The notes: generated from the sequence alone by a model not told the origin. Counted from the first letter of the stretch, positions 8,217 through 18,020 are shown. The stretch is 64,000 bases of DNA from Streptomyces spongiicola (GCF_003122365.1 NZ_CP029254.1:5047501-5111500), one strand, 5' to 3'. Numbers and translations: made by a program.

Positions 8217-9656
8217 ATGTCGAAGACACCGGCGTGGCTGGGTCGGCTGGGGGCCGGACTGTCCCGGCTCGGGGCGCGGTTCGAGGAGCGGCGGGCCGCC
8301 GCCGAGGCGGCGGGGGACCCCGGCGGTGAGCCCGGTGACGGGCATCCGGGCGCGCCGAACCCTCCCGACCGGGACCGGGTGCCACCACCGCCCGCCTACG
8401 CCCCCGCCGTTCCCGCGCGACCCCATCCGGTCGAGGCCCTCCCCTGGGGGATGAGGGTCGCGGCCGAGGCGGGCTGGCGGTTGCTGGTCCTGGCCGGCAC
8501 GCTCTGGGTGCTGATGCGCGTCATCAGCTCGGTGCGGCTCGTGGTGCTCGCCTTCGTCGCCGCCCTCCTGGTCACCGCGCTGCTCCAGCCGACCGTTGCC
8601 CGTCTGAGGGGGGCCGGGCTGCCGCGCGGGCTCGCCACGGCCGTCACGGCGGTCCTCGGCTTCGTCATCATCGGCCTCGTCGGCTGGTTCGTCGTCTGGC
8701 AGGTGACGGACAACCTCGGTGATGTCGCCGACCGGGTGAAGGACGGCATCGAGGAGCTCAAACGCTGGCTGCTCAACAGCCCGTTCCATGTGACCGAGCG
8801 CCAGATCAACGACATCGCGAACAACCTCCAGGACAGCATCGGCACCAACACGCAGGAGATCACCTCCGCCGGGCTCCAGGGCGTGACCGTGATGGTGGAG
8901 ATCCTCACCGGGATACTGCTGGCGCTGTTCTCCACCCTCTTCCTGCTCTACGACGGGCCGCGGATCTGGCAGTGGTCCCTGAAGCTGGTGCCCGCCGCGG
9001 CCCGCCCCGGTGTCGCCGGCGCCGGTCCGCGTGCCTGGCGTACCCTCACGGCGTATGTACGGGGCACGGTGGTGGTCGCCCTCATCGACGCCATCTTCAT
9101 CGGCCTGGGCATCTACTTCCTCGACGTGCCGCTGGCCGTCCCGCTCGCCGTCTTCATCTTCCTGTTCTCCTTCATCCCCCTGGTGGGCGCGGTCGTCTCG
9201 GGTGCCCTGGCGGTCGTCGTCGCCCTGGTCACCCAGGGGGTGTTCACCGCCTTCATGGTGCTGCTGGTGGTGCTCGCCGTGCAGCAGATCGAAGGGCATG
9301 TGCTGCAACCGTTCATCCTGGGCCGCGCGGTCCGCGTCCATCCGCTGGCCGTCGTCCTCGCGGTCGCCACGGGCGGTCTGACGGCGGGGATCGGCGGCGC
9401 GGTGGTCGCGGTGCCGCTGGTGGCGGTGACGAACACGGTGGTCACCTACCTCCGTGCGTACGGTCAGGGCCAGGGGGGCCGGATCGGCCCCGCTCCGCAC
9501 GGGGCGACGGCGATGGCCCTGGCTCCGACCCCGGCCTCGCCCCCGCCCTCCTCCTCTCCGTCCTCACCCCCCGCGACCCCGCCCTCGACCCCGCTTCTGC
9601 CTCCGGCCGCGCCGAAGTCCGAACCCCCGCCCCCGGAGGGCGAGGGGCGCACCTGA
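8217..9656 (+). CDS. AI-2E family transporter (YdiK/PerM type)
   Basis: A 479-residue membrane protein of the AI-2E exporter family (PF01594). Charged cytoplasmic N-terminal residues 1-75 precede a helix pair (85-125), a further helix near 140-160, the family's extended loop, and a cluster of helices from about 225 to 420. The characteristic segments FIPLVGAVVSGALAVVVAL and QQIEGHVLQPFILGRAVRVHP are both present. The last 55 residues are a Pro/Ser-rich tail unlike the family core. Members export small molecules or ions; the substrate is unknown. The ATG at 8217 has GGGAAG ahead of it. Confidence 0.88.
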   Translation: MSKTPAWLGRLGAGLSRLGARFEERRAAAEAAGDPGGEPGDGHPGAPNPPDRDRVPPPPAYAPAVPARPHPVEALPWGMRVAAEAGWRLLVLAGTLWVLMRVISSVRLVVLAFVAALLVTALLQPTVARLRGAGLPRGLATAVTAVLGFVIIGLVGWFVVWQVTDNLGDVADRVKDGIEELKRWLLNSPFHVTERQINDIANNLQDSIGTNTQEITSAGLQGVTVMVEILTGILLALFSTLFLLYDGPRIWQWSLKLVPAAARPGVAGAGPRAWRTLTAYVRGTVVVALIDAIFIGLGIYFLDVPLAVPLAVFIFLFSFIPLVGAVVSGALAVVVALVTQGVFTAFMVLLVVLAVQQIEGHVLQPFILGRAVRVHPLAVVLAVATGGLTAGIGGAVVAVPLVAVTNTVVTYLRAYGQGQGGRIGPAPHGATAMALAPTPASPPPSSSPSSPPATPPSTPLLPPAAPKSEPPPPEGEGRT

Positions 9657-9795
9657 CGCGCCGGCCGCGGCCGGCGGCCGGGGGAGCGGTGCCGGCCCTG
9701 GTACGGGCGGGCCGGCGCGGTGGCCGGGGGAGCGGTTCCGCCCGCCCGCTTCCGGCGATGCCGGGCCTGGCCGCCCGGTGCGCGGGCAGGCACCC

Positions 9796-9970
9796 CACCG
9801 GGTCCGCCGACGAGGGTGCCGCACCCGGTCCGCCGACAAGGGCGCCCCGCCCGGTCCGCCGACGAGGGTGCCGCACCCGGTCCGCCGACAAGTCCACCCC
9901 ACCCGGTCCGCCGGCGAGGGTGCCGCACCCGGTGCGCCGACGAGGGCGCCCCACCCGGCACGCGGCCGGG
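9796..9970. repeat. 26-bp tandem repeat, six full copies plus a partial
   Basis: Units begin at 9796, 9822, 9848, 9874, 9900 and 9926 with a truncated seventh at 9952. The shared core is CACCCGGTCCGCCGAC. Odd units continue with GAGGGTGCCG and even units mostly with AAGGGCGCCC, giving a 52-bp higher-order period. The array lies between convergent genes; 26 is not a multiple of three, so it is not coding. Confidence 0.9.
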
Positions 9971-10013
9971 CGGGGCGCCCTGTGCACGATCCGGCCGTCC
10001 GGCCGATACGTCG

Positions 10014-10547
10014 CTACCCGGCCAGCGCGGCTTCCGCGTCCAGCGTCGTGCCGACGGCCTGGATCACCGAGGCGATCTTGAAGGCCTCCTGGATGACGTC
10101 GCGCTCGACGCCCGCCTTGCGGAGCACCTGCTCGTGCGAGTCGAGGCACTGACCGCAGCCGTTGATCGCGGAGACGGCCAGCGACCACAGCTCGAAGTCG
10201 GTCTTCTCGACACCGGGGTTGCCGATGACGTTCATCCGCAGACCGGCGCGCAGCGTCCCGTACTCGGGGTCCGACAGCAGGTGCCGGGTCCGGTAGAAGA
10301 CGTTGTTCATCGCCATGACCGCGGCGGCGGACTTGGCGGCGGTGTACGCCTCACCGGACAGGTTGGCCTTGGCCTCGGGCTCCAGTTCGCGCAGCACGAT
10401 CGACGAGCGGGAGGCGATCGCGCAGGCCAGGACCGTGCCCCACAGCTGCTGCTGCGGGAGGTCGCTGTTGCCGATCACCGAACCGAGGTTCAGCTTGAGG
10501 TCCTTGGCGTAGTCCGGCAGGGCGGACTTCAGCTCGGCGAGCGCCAT
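10014..10547 (-). CDS. ahpD: Alkyl hydroperoxide reductase AhpD
   Basis: A 177-residue AhpD that reduces oxidised AhpC using its CxxC dithiol, here CGQC at residues 131-134 followed by the conserved LDSHE. The start is taken at ATG 10547 ([13 protein letters not shown]), three bases beyond the ahpC stop. An alternative GTG at 10553 would overlap the ahpC stop by four bases and add two residues. It is the second gene of the ahpC-ahpD operon, divergent from oxyR. Confidence 0.92.
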   Translation of the reverse strand: MALAELKSALPDYAKDLKLNLGSVIGNSDLPQQQLWGTVLACAIASRSSIVLRELEPEAKANLSGEAYTAAKSAAAVMAMNNVFYRTRHLLSDPEYGTLRAGLRMNVIGNPGVEKTDFELWSLAVSAINGCGQCLDSHEQVLRKAGVERDVIQEAFKIASVIQAVGTTLDAEAALAG

Positions 10548-10549
10548 CC

Positions 10550-11104
10550 TCACTCACCGGCCAGGAGCTTGGCCGCGTCCAGGGTGTCCTCGCCCTTGGA
10601 CCAGTTGCAGGGGCAGAGCTCGTCGGTCTGGAGGGCGTCGAGGACCCGCAGCACCTCCTTGGGGTTACGGCCGACGGAGCCGGCGGTCACCATGGTGAAC
10701 TGGATCTCGTTGTTCGGGTCGACGACGAAGACGGCGCGCTGGGCGAAGCCGTCCTCGCCCTCGATGCCGAGGTCGCGCATCAGCTCGTGCCGGGAGTCGG
10801 CCATCATCGGGAAGGGCAGGTCACGCAGGTCGGCGTGGTCCTTGCGCCAGGCGTGGTGGACGAACTCGGAGTCGCCGGAGAAGCCGAGGACCTGGGCGTC
10901 GCGGTCGGCGAACTCGTCGTTCAGCTTGCCGAACGCCGCGATCTCGGTGGGGCAGACGAAGGTGAAGTCCTTGGGCCACGCGAAGACGACCTTCCACTTG
11001 CCCTCGTAGGACTTGTGGGTGATCTGCTCGAACTCCTTGCCGCTCTCCAGCGAGACGCAGGCGGTCAGCTCGAAGGTGGGGAACTGGTCACCGACAGTGA
11101 GCAC
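10550..11104 (-). CDS. ahpC: Peroxiredoxin AhpC
   Basis: A 184-residue 2-Cys peroxiredoxin. The peroxidatic site FVCPTE is at residues 44-49 and the resolving cysteine lies in ELCPCNW near residue 160. It detoxifies hydrogen peroxide and organic peroxides in the cytosol with AhpD as reductant. The GTG at 11104 gives [16 protein letters not shown], the usual actinobacterial N-terminus. The gene heads the ahpCD operon, and the 128-base gap to divergent oxyR should contain the OxyR site. Confidence 0.94.
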   Translation of the reverse strand: MLTVGDQFPTFELTACVSLESGKEFEQITHKSYEGKWKVVFAWPKDFTFVCPTEIAAFGKLNDEFADRDAQVLGFSGDSEFVHHAWRKDHADLRDLPFPMMADSRHELMRDLGIEGEDGFAQRAVFVVDPNNEIQFTMVTAGSVGRNPKEVLRVLDALQTDELCPCNWSKGEDTLDAAKLLAGE

Positions 11105-11232
11105 GCGCTCTCCTTGCAACGGGAAGTCCCTCGTGGGGGCTTCCGGGGATTGGACGGAACCCCACCCTGGCACAGAGTGCATTGATCACAGAAATAGCTA
11201 GACTGGGTCGCCGTGATCGGAGGTGCTTATCA
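11105..11232. promoter_or_regulatory. Divergent ahpC/oxyR control region
   Basis: The 128-bp spacer between divergent ahpC and oxyR contains the inverted repeat GATCAC (11184-11189)/GTGATC (11213-11218) around an A/T-rich ATAGCTAG centre. In Streptomyces coelicolor OxyR controls both divergent units from this kind of spacer. The exact binding bases are inferred. Confidence 0.5.
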
Positions 11233-12270
11233 GTGAGAGGGGCGAATCCGGTGAATCGGGGCAAACAGCCCAGCTTGTCTCAACTTCGTGCCTTCGCCGC
11301 CGTCGCCGAGCATCTGCACTTCCGGGACGCGGCCGCCGCGATCGGGATGAGCCAGCCCGCGCTGTCCGGAGCCGTGTCGGCGCTGGAGGAGGCGCTCGGT
11401 GTCCAGCTGCTGGAGCGTACGACGCGGAAGGTCCTGCTGTCGCCCGCGGGCGAGCGGCTCGCGGTCCGCGCCAAGGCGGTCCTCGACGCCGTCGGCGAAC
11501 TGCTGGAGGAGGCCGAGGCGGTGCGCGCGCCCTTCACCGGAGTGCTGCGGCTCGGAGTGATCCCGACCGTCGCTCCCTATCTGCTGCCGAGCGTGCTGAG
11601 GCTCGTCCGCGAGCGGTACCCGGAACTCGATCTCCAGGTCCACGAGGAGCAGACGTCGTCGCTGCTGGAGGGGCTCTCGGCGGGCAGGCTCGATCTGCTG
11701 CTCCTCGCCGTACCGCTCGGGGTGCCCGGGGTGACGGAACTTCCGCTGTTCGACGAGGACTTCGTGCTGGTGACGTACGGCGACCACTGGCTCGGCGGCC
11801 GCGAGGGCATTCCGCGCGACGCGCTCAGGGACCTTCCGCTACTGCTGCTCGACGAGGGCCACTGCCTGCGCGACCAGGCCCTCGACATCTGCCGGGAGGC
11901 GGGCCGCTCGGACGGGGCGCCGGTCACCACCACCGCCGCCGGACTGTCCACCCTGGTCCAGCTGGTGGCGGGCGGACTGGGCGTCACCCTGCTGCCGCAC
12001 ACCGCCGTCCAGGTCGAGGCAGGCCGGAATCCGGCCCTGGCCACCGGCTACTTCGCGGACCCGGCCCCGGCCCGCCGGGTCGCCCTGGCGATGCGCGCGG
12101 GGGCCGCCCGCCAGGGGGAGTTCGAGCAGTTCGCGGGCGCGCTCCGGGAGGTGCTCAAGGACCTCCCGGTACGCGTGCTCCACGACGGCGGGGGTCCTCC
12201 GCCGGGAGTCCTGCCGGGCGCAACGGGCGCAACGGTCGCAACGGTCGCGCCCGGCGCGTCTGCGGGCTGA
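11233..12270 (+). CDS. oxyR: Hydrogen peroxide-sensing regulator OxyR (LysR family)
   Basis: A 345-residue LysR-type regulator. The N-terminal winged helix-turn-helix (residues 13-75) includes QLRAFAAVAEHLHFRDAAAAIGMSQPALSGAVSALE. The C-terminal sensor domain contains the OxyR hallmark DEGHCLRDQALDICR (near residues 210-224) with the two redox cysteines. Two GTG starts are possible: 11233 has GGAGG nine bases upstream, while 11251 would remove six residues and has GAGGGG upstream; I prefer 11233. The Gly/Ala/Pro-rich C-terminal tail is longer than usual. Confidence 0.92.
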   Translation: MRGANPVNRGKQPSLSQLRAFAAVAEHLHFRDAAAAIGMSQPALSGAVSALEEALGVQLLERTTRKVLLSPAGERLAVRAKAVLDAVGELLEEAEAVRAPFTGVLRLGVIPTVAPYLLPSVLRLVRERYPELDLQVHEEQTSSLLEGLSAGRLDLLLLAVPLGVPGVTELPLFDEDFVLVTYGDHWLGGREGIPRDALRDLPLLLLDEGHCLRDQALDICREAGRSDGAPVTTTAAGLSTLVQLVAGGLGVTLLPHTAVQVEAGRNPALATGYFADPAPARRVALAMRAGAARQGEFEQFAGALREVLKDLPVRVLHDGGGPPPGVLPGATGATVATVAPGASAG

Positions 12271-12553
12271 GGCTGCGGACTGGGGCTGCGGACTGGGGCT
12301 GCGGACCACCGCCGGGGGCGTGGTGCCGACGCCCGCCGCGCCCGCCACGGTCCCTCGGTGGTACCGGCTCCGGCCCCTCGGCGGCACCGGCTCCGCGTGC
12401 CGCCCGGCCGCAGCTCCCGGTTGCAGCTCCCGGCCGTAGCGCCCGGCCCTTGCGGAGTGCCGGAGTGCCGGAGCGCCGGAGTGCTGGGGTGCCGGCCCGG
12501 CACCTGCGGCTCCGGCTTCGCGCCGGTCTACCCGGAGAAAGAGAAGAGTCCGG
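12271..12553. repeat. Intergenic GC-rich repeats between oxyR and the ribbon-helix-helix gene
   Basis: About 280 bases without a supportable gene. It contains three copies of GGCTGCGGACTGG (12270-12305), GGCACCGGCTCCG-type repeats, and a run of GCCGGAGT units (12452-12485). No clear terminator tail is visible. Confidence 0.5.
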
Positions 12554-12772
12554 CTACTCCCCGGACGGCTCCTTCGCTGTCGGCGGCCGTCCCCGGCGGG
12601 GGATCGGCTTGACGCCGCCGGGGAGCCGGCCCGCCTCCGACAGGGCCCGGCGCAGCAGGAACTCGATCTGGGCGTTGGCGCTGCGCAGTTCGTCCGACGC
12701 CCAGCGCGCCAGCGCCTCGTAGACCGACGGGTCGAGCCGCAGCAGCACCTGTTTCCGTTCGGAGGGAGTCAC
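12554..12772 (-). CDS. Ribbon-helix-helix (Arc/HicB-like) small protein
   Basis: A 72-residue protein. Residues 3-45 fit an Arc/MetJ-type fold: a short basic strand KQVLLRLDPSVYEALARWAS, then a helix and ELRSANAQIEFLLRRAL. The C-terminus is basic and proline-rich. It begins with GTG overlapping the stop of the SPFH gene by four bases (GTGA), so the two are translationally coupled. It is probably a DNA-binding accessory or autoregulator of the SPFH unit; an antitoxin role is less likely because no toxin gene is adjacent. Confidence 0.75.
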   Translation of the reverse strand: MTPSERKQVLLRLDPSVYEALARWASDELRSANAQIEFLLRRALSEAGRLPGGVKPIPRRGRPPTAKEPSGE

Positions 12773-13704
12773 TGGTAGAGCGTGCCGGTGTTCAGGACGG
12801 GCTGCGCCGCGCGGTCCCCGCAGAGCACCACCATCAGGTTCGAGATCATCGCCGCCTTGCGCTCGTCGTCCAGTTCCACCAGGCCGTCCTCGGTGATCCG
12901 TGCCAGTGCGGCCTCCACCATGCCGACCGCGCCGTCCACGATCTGCCGGCGGGCCGCGACGACGGCCCCGGCCTGCTGCCGCTGGAGCATCGCCGAGGCG
13001 ATCTCGGGAGCGTACGCGAGGTGGGTGAAGCGCGACTCGACGATGTGGACGCCCGCGGCCTCCACCCGGGCGCGCAGTTCCAGGGCCAGCTTCTCGGTGA
13101 TCTCCTCGGCGTTGCCGCGCAGCGACAGCCCGTCCTCGTCATGGGCGTCGTACGGGTACTCGATCGCGATGTGCCGCACCGCCGCCTCGGTCTGGGTGGA
13201 GACGAACTCCCGGAAGTCGTCCACCTCGAACATCGCCTGCGCGGTGTCCTCGACCTTCCACACGACCACCGCGGCGAGTTCGATCGGGTTGCCGTAGGCG
13301 TCGTTGACCTTGAGCACCGCCGTCTCGTGGTTGCGGATCCGGGTGGAGATCTTCGCCCGGGTGGTCAGCGGGTTGACCCAGCGCAGCCCGTCCGTGCGGA
13401 CGGTGCCCCGGTAGCGGCCGAAGAGCTGCACCACCCGGGCCTCGCCCGGGGCGATCATGTTGAGCCCGAACATCGCGACGGCGGCGGTGACCACCACCAG
13501 CACTCCGCAGAGGATGAGCAGGGCCTTCGCTGCCCCCGCCGCCGAGGCGCCCGCCGTCATCAGCAGCACACCGGCCGCGAGTCCGGCCAGGCCGAGCAGC
13601 AGGGCCAGGCCGCCGCCGATGCTGTGTGCGGCGAACTCCCCGACTCTCGGCCCGGGCATCTCCGGTGCGTCGTGGTGGTGGAGAGATGTACCGGTAGCAG
13701 GCAT
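12769..13704 (-). CDS. SPFH (stomatin/prohibitin/flotillin) domain membrane protein
   Basis: A 311-residue protein with two N-terminal transmembrane helices (about residues 28-52 and 62-83). An SPFH/band 7 domain follows: NMIAPGEARVVQLFGRYRGTVRTDGLRWVNP, then KISTRIRNHETAVLKVNDAYGNPI. A helical tail contains RVEAAGVHIVESRFTHLAYAPEIASAMLQRQQA. Such proteins form membrane microdomains or scaffolds. The ATG at 13704 follows a G-rich ribosome binding site. It is co-transcribed with the ribbon-helix-helix gene, and a perfect inverted repeat lies upstream. Confidence 0.87.
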   Translation of the reverse strand: MPATGTSLHHHDAPEMPGPRVGEFAAHSIGGGLALLLGLAGLAAGVLLMTAGASAAGAAKALLILCGVLVVVTAAVAMFGLNMIAPGEARVVQLFGRYRGTVRTDGLRWVNPLTTRAKISTRIRNHETAVLKVNDAYGNPIELAAVVVWKVEDTAQAMFEVDDFREFVSTQTEAAVRHIAIEYPYDAHDEDGLSLRGNAEEITEKLALELRARVEAAGVHIVESRFTHLAYAPEIASAMLQRQQAGAVVAARRQIVDGAVGMVEAALARITEDGLVELDDERKAAMISNLMVVLCGDRAAQPVLNTGTLYQ

Positions 13705-13751
13705 GTGCGCCCCCCGTTCCGCGGGCCGCGACCGCGGCCCCAGTGACTAGC

Positions 13752-13767
13752 AATGTGATTACACATT
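13752..13767. promoter_or_regulatory. AATGTG-N4-CACATT operator candidate
   Basis: A perfect 6-bp inverted repeat, AATGTG (13752-13757) and CACATT (13762-13767), in an A/T-rich patch about 48 bases upstream of the SPFH start. Its form resembles sites of GntR-type (YtrA-like) or ribbon-helix-helix repressors. It could serve the SPFH/RHH operon through its own small DNA-binding product. Confidence 0.55.
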
Positions 13768-13993
13768 AATCCGACTCGCAACCCTGCGCACCCCTCGTGA
13801 GTCGGTTCCTTCGAGACGGGTGCTGATTCTCACGTCCGGAAAAGACCGGATCGGTAGCCCTTTGTCTGGACGGCCGGTGTTAGCTTTCAGAGCTGATCTG
13901 GCGGCAACCGCCGGTGTGCGGCACGGCGGCGGCCGGCGGACGGCGGCCGACGGCCGGCGACGAGCGCGGAACAGAGAGCGGGGCAACGGAGCG

Positions 13994-16291
13994 ATGGGCC
14001 GAGCGGAAGCGCGGAGGGCCCGGCAGCGCGACGCGCGCCGGGAGGGCAGGGCCGGGGGCATACGGGGCTTCCTCACCGTGAGGAGGCTGCTGGGCACCTT
14101 CCTCACGGTCTGCCTGCTGGGCGTGGGCGCGCTCTTCGTCGTCTATCTGCTGGTGCCGGTCCCCACGGCCAACGCGCAGGCCGAGAAGGAGAGCAACGTC
14201 TACAAGTACGCGGACGGCTCGCTCCTCGCCCGCACCGGAACGGTCAACCGCGAGATCGTCGGCCTTGACAAGATCCCGGACGACGTGGAGAAGGCCTTCG
14301 TCGCCGCCGAGAACAAGACCTTCTACAAGGACTCCGGCATCGACCTGAAGGGCACCGCCCGCGGTGTGTTCAACACCCTGACCGGCGGGGGCAGGCAGGG
14401 CGGCTCGACGATCACCCAGCAGTACGTCAAGAACTACTACCTCAACCAGGACCAGACGGTCACCCGCAAGCTCAAGGAGCTGGTGATCTCACTGAAGGTG
14501 GACCAGCAGAAGGGCAAGGAGGAGATCCTCGCCGGCTATCTGAACACCAGCTACTACGGGCGCGGCGCCTACGGCATCCAGGCCGCGGCCCAGGCGTACT
14601 ACCGCAAGGACGCCCAGAAGCTCACGGTCGCCGAGGGCGCCTATCTCGCCGCCCTGCTCCAGGCCCCCAGCCAGTACGACTGGGCGGTCGCCTCGCCGAC
14701 CGGCAGGAAGCTGGTGAGCGAGCGCTGGAACTACGTCCTGGACAACATGGTCGGGCAGAACTGGCTGGACGCGTCGACCCGTTCGGGCCTGGAGTTCCCC
14801 GTGCCGAAGGAGCCGAAGGCCGCCCCGGGCATGGAGGGGCAGACCGGTTACCTCGTCAAGGCGGCCAACGCCGAACTCGCCAGGCGCGGTGTCAGCGAGG
14901 ACCAGATCGAGGCAGGCGGCTGGACCATCACGCTCAGCATCGAGAAGAAGCGCCAGGACGCCCTCGTGGAGGCCGTCGACGAGCAGCTGGAGAAGAAGCT
15001 CGACCGCGACGGCGACGAGGGCGACGCGACCGTCCAGGCCGGCGCGACCTCGGTCGACCCCGGCAGCGGCAAGGTCGTCGCCCTGTACGGCGGGGTCGGA
15101 GCGACCGAGCACTGGATCTCCAACGCCACCCGCCGTGACTACCAGCCCGCCTCCACCTTCAAGCCCGTCGTGCTCGCCACCGCCCTGGAGACCGGGGCGC
15201 AGACCCAGGACGGCCGGCCGATCGGACTGGAGACGATCTACGACGGCACCAGCAAGCGCCCGGTGGAGGGCGGCGACACGCCGTTCGCGCCGGAGAACGA
15301 GGACGACCGCAGCTACGGGCCCGTCACCGTCCAGAAGGCCACCGACAGCTCCGTCAACTCGGTGTACGCGCAGATGATCGTGGACGTCGGTCCCGGCAAG
15401 GTGAAGGAGACCGCGCTCGGCCTCGGCATGCAGGACGGGGACGGCTGGCCGGTGCGGCCCGCGATGTCGCTGGGCACGATGGGCGCCTCGACCTGGGACA
15501 TGGCCGCGGTCTACGCCACCCTCGACAACCACGGAGAGAAGGTCACGCCGTCGATCGTGAAGGACGCCACGCACCGGACCCGCGAGGTGGCGGCCGCACC
15601 CGAGGGCGGTGACCGGGTCATCAGCAGGGAGGCCGCCGACACCGTGACCAAGGCCATGACCGGCGTGGTGCGCGACGGCTCCGGCCGCAACGCCCGGGGC
15701 GACTACCACGCGGCGGGCAAGACCGGTACCTCGGAGAACAACCGCTCGGCCTGGTTCGTCGGCTACACGCCCGAACTCGTCACCGCCGTCGCGCTGTTCG
15801 GCGAGAACCCCGAGGGCGGCCAGGTCACGCTGACCGACACCGTCAACGCGGGCCGCGCCAACGGCGGTGGTGTGCCCGCCCTGATCTGGCAGCAGTACAC
15901 CACCGGCGCCCTCGGCGGCGGCTCGGACAAGCGGTTCGACCTGGAACTCCTGAGGCCGGTGCCGGAGGAACCGCCGGCGAGCCCGAGCGGGACGCCCTCC
16001 GGGAGCGAGGAGCCCGAGGAGCCCTCGGAGGAGCCGTCGCAGCCGGAGGAGCCGGACGACCCCCCGAGCGACTCGCCCGACCCGTCGCCGTCGGACGACC
16101 GGCCCACCCGGCCGGGCGACACGGCCGGCACCACGGAGGGCACCGACAGCGGTACCACCGAGGGCGGCGGGACCGACTCGGGCACCACGGAGGGCGGCGA
16201 GAGCGACGGCGGTGCCGCCAACGCGGGCACCGCGGAAGGGACGACGGAGGGGACGACGGCCGGCGTACAGCCCCGGCCGAGGGCCTCCTGA
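13994..16291 (+). CDS. Class A penicillin-binding protein
   Basis: A 765-residue bifunctional peptidoglycan synthase. One N-terminal transmembrane helix (residues 35-58) anchors it. The GT51 glycosyltransferase (70-250) shows AENKTFYKDSGID with the catalytic glutamate, GGSTITQQYVKN and GYLNTSYYGRGAYGIQAAA. The transpeptidase (350-655) shows STFK (SxxK nucleophile serine), SVN (SxN) and KTGT. The last 110 residues are a Pro/Glu then Gly/Thr/Glu-repeat tail (GTTEG units), probably extending into the wall. The ATG at 13994 gives MGRAEARRARQRD; the frame is open upstream in non-conserved sequence. Confidence 0.92.
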   Translation: MGRAEARRARQRDARREGRAGGIRGFLTVRRLLGTFLTVCLLGVGALFVVYLLVPVPTANAQAEKESNVYKYADGSLLARTGTVNREIVGLDKIPDDVEKAFVAAENKTFYKDSGIDLKGTARGVFNTLTGGGRQGGSTITQQYVKNYYLNQDQTVTRKLKELVISLKVDQQKGKEEILAGYLNTSYYGRGAYGIQAAAQAYYRKDAQKLTVAEGAYLAALLQAPSQYDWAVASPTGRKLVSERWNYVLDNMVGQNWLDASTRSGLEFPVPKEPKAAPGMEGQTGYLVKAANAELARRGVSEDQIEAGGWTITLSIEKKRQDALVEAVDEQLEKKLDRDGDEGDATVQAGATSVDPGSGKVVALYGGVGATEHWISNATRRDYQPASTFKPVVLATALETGAQTQDGRPIGLETIYDGTSKRPVEGGDTPFAPENEDDRSYGPVTVQKATDSSVNSVYAQMIVDVGPGKVKETALGLGMQDGDGWPVRPAMSLGTMGASTWDMAAVYATLDNHGEKVTPSIVKDATHRTREVAAAPEGGDRVISREAADTVTKAMTGVVRDGSGRNARGDYHAAGKTGTSENNRSAWFVGYTPELVTAVALFGENPEGGQVTLTDTVNAGRANGGGVPALIWQQYTTGALGGGSDKRFDLELLRPVPEEPPASPSGTPSGSEEPEEPSEEPSQPEEPDDPPSDSPDPSPSDDRPTRPGDTAGTTEGTDSGTTEGGGTDSGTTEGGESDGGAANAGTAEGTTEGTTAGVQPRPRAS

Positions 16292-16556
16292 AGGGAAGCG
16301 GCCGGGCCGCGCGCACCGGAGCCCGGCCGGGCTCCACGCAGCACAGGTGGAGCCCGGCCGGGCTGCACGCAGCAGCGGCCCGGCCGCGGTCTTCGCGCCG
16401 GGCGCGCCGGGACCTGCGGCCGTCCCCGGCCCCGGGCCCGGCCCCGGCCCCGGGCCACTTCCGGCTCTGGGCGTGGCTCCGCCGCTGCCCGGCCTCCGGT
16501 CCCGGGCGCGTCCCCGGCCTTCGCGCCGCCGCCGCCGGCGCCGGCGGCGCCGGCGA
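16292..16556. terminator. Convergent terminator region with palindromes
   Basis: The 265-base gap between convergent pbp and catalase genes contains two copies of the palindrome GAGCCCGGCCGGGCT (about 16320 and 16352) and a further CGGCCCGGCCG element. It ends in simple GCC repeats. It most likely terminates both genes; no coding sequence is seen. Confidence 0.6.
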
Positions 16557-18020
16557 TCAGCCTCCGTTGACCTCCCGGGAGATCCGGTCGCCGATCTCCT
16601 TGTCGACGTTGCGCCAGTACTGCACCGCGCGGTCCAGCACGGGCCGTGAGACGCCCTGCTTCAGATGGCCGCTGACGTTCGACACCAGCCGCGAACGGGC
16701 GGCGTCGTCGAGGACGTGGCGGACCATCGTGCCCGCCTGCCCCCAGTCGTCGTCCTCACGGTGCGGCCTGTACGCCTCGCGCACCATCTCGCCGGCCGTC
16801 GCCCACCCCGCGGGGTCGCCGAAGCGCGCGAAGTCGGCGTCCGGGCCGCCGTAGGAGTTGGGGGCGTACGGCCGGGCCGGGTACGAGGGCGCGTACCGCA
16901 TCGGACCGTCCTTGGCGTACGAGTTCACCGGCGCGTGCGGCCGGTTCGGCGGCAGCTGGGCGTAGTTGGGGCCGATCCGGTACCGGTGGGTGTCCGGGTA
17001 CGAGAACAGCCGGCCGAGCAGCATCTTGTCCGGCGAGGGGCCGATGCCGGGAACCATGTTCGACGGCTCGAAGGCGGCCTGCTCGATATGGACGAAGTAG
17101 TCCTCCGGATTCCGGTTCAGCGTCATCCGGCCCACGTCGATCAGCGGGTAGTCCCCGTGCGGCCACACCTTCGTCAGGTCGAAGGGGTTGAAGCGGTAGT
17201 CCGCGGCGTCCTCGAACGGCATGATCTGGACCTTCAGCGACCACGAGGGCGCGTCCCCGGCCTCGATCGACTCGTACAGGTCGCGCCGGTGCCGGTCGGC
17301 GTCGGAACCGGCGAGGTCGTCGGCCTCCTCCTGGGTGAGGAAGTCGATGCCCTGGTCGGTCTTGAAGTGGTACTTCACCCAGAACCGCTCACCGGCGCCG
17401 TTGATCCACATATAGGTGTGGGAGCCGTAGCCGTTCATGTGCCGGTAGGTCTTGGGGATGCCCCGGTCGCCCATCAGCCAGGTGACCTGGTGTGCCGACT
17501 CGGGGGAGAGGGTCCAGAAGTCCCACTGCATGTCGTTGTCGCGCAGCCCGGTGACCGGATGGCGCTTCTGCGACCTGATGAAGTCCTGGAACTTGATCGT
17601 GTCGCGTACGAAGAAGACCGGCGTGTTGTTGCCGACCAGGTCGTAGTTGCCGTGCTCGGTGTAGAACTTCAGCGCGAACCCGCGCGGGTCGCGCCAGGTG
17701 TCCGGGGAGCCCTGCTCACCGGCGACCGTCGAGAAGCGGGCCAGCATCTCGGTGCGCCGGCCCGGCTGGAAGAGGTCCGCCTTGGTGAACTGGCCGACGT
17801 CGTTGGTGACTTCGAAGAAGCCGTACGCGCCGGAACCCTTGGCGTGCACCACCCTTTCGGGCACGCGTTCCCGGTTGAACTGGGCCATCTTCTCGATCAG
17901 GTAGTGGTCCTGGAGAAGGATGGGGCCGTCCGGCCCCACCGTCAGTGAGTGCTCGTCGCTCTCCACGGGAATGCCGTGGCTGTTCGTGGTGTACGGCGCT
18001 TCGGGGGGTGACTCGGTCAC
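16557..18020 (-). CDS. Catalase (monofunctional, heme)
   Basis: A 487-residue heme catalase that dismutates hydrogen peroxide in the cytosol. Visible features are [15 protein letters not shown] with the distal catalytic histidine (near residue 55), the NADPH/heme region [14 protein letters not shown], and the proximal heme ligand motif [14 protein letters not shown] with the tyrosine near residue 338. The GTG at 18020 is preceded by GGGAGGAC. The length fits the small-subunit clade. It is not directly linked to oxyR, although peroxide control is plausible. Confidence 0.93.
   Translation of the reverse strand: MTESPPEAPYTTNSHGIPVESDEHSLTVGPDGPILLQDHYLIEKMAQFNRERVPERVVHAKGSGAYGFFEVTNDVGQFTKADLFQPGRRTEMLARFSTVAGEQGSPDTWRDPRGFALKFYTEHGNYDLVGNNTPVFFVRDTIKFQDFIRSQKRHPVTGLRDNDMQWDFWTLSPESAHQVTWLMGDRGIPKTYRHMNGYGSHTYMWINGAGERFWVKYHFKTDQGIDFLTQEEADDLAGSDADRHRRDLYESIEAGDAPSWSLKVQIMPFEDAADYRFNPFDLTKVWPHGDYPLIDVGRMTLNRNPEDYFVHIEQAAFEPSNMVPGIGPSPDKMLLGRLFSYPDTHRYRIGPNYAQLPPNRPHAPVNSYAKDGPMRYAPSYPARPYAPNSYGGPDADFARFGDPAGWATAGEMVREAYRPHREDDDWGQAGTMVRHVLDDAARSRLVSNVSGHLKQGVSRPVLDRAVQYWRNVDKEIGDRISREVNGG

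Noticed and set aside
9796-9970. CRISPR array in the 26-bp repeats
   Set aside because: The units are contiguous with no spacers, so this is a simple tandem repeat.
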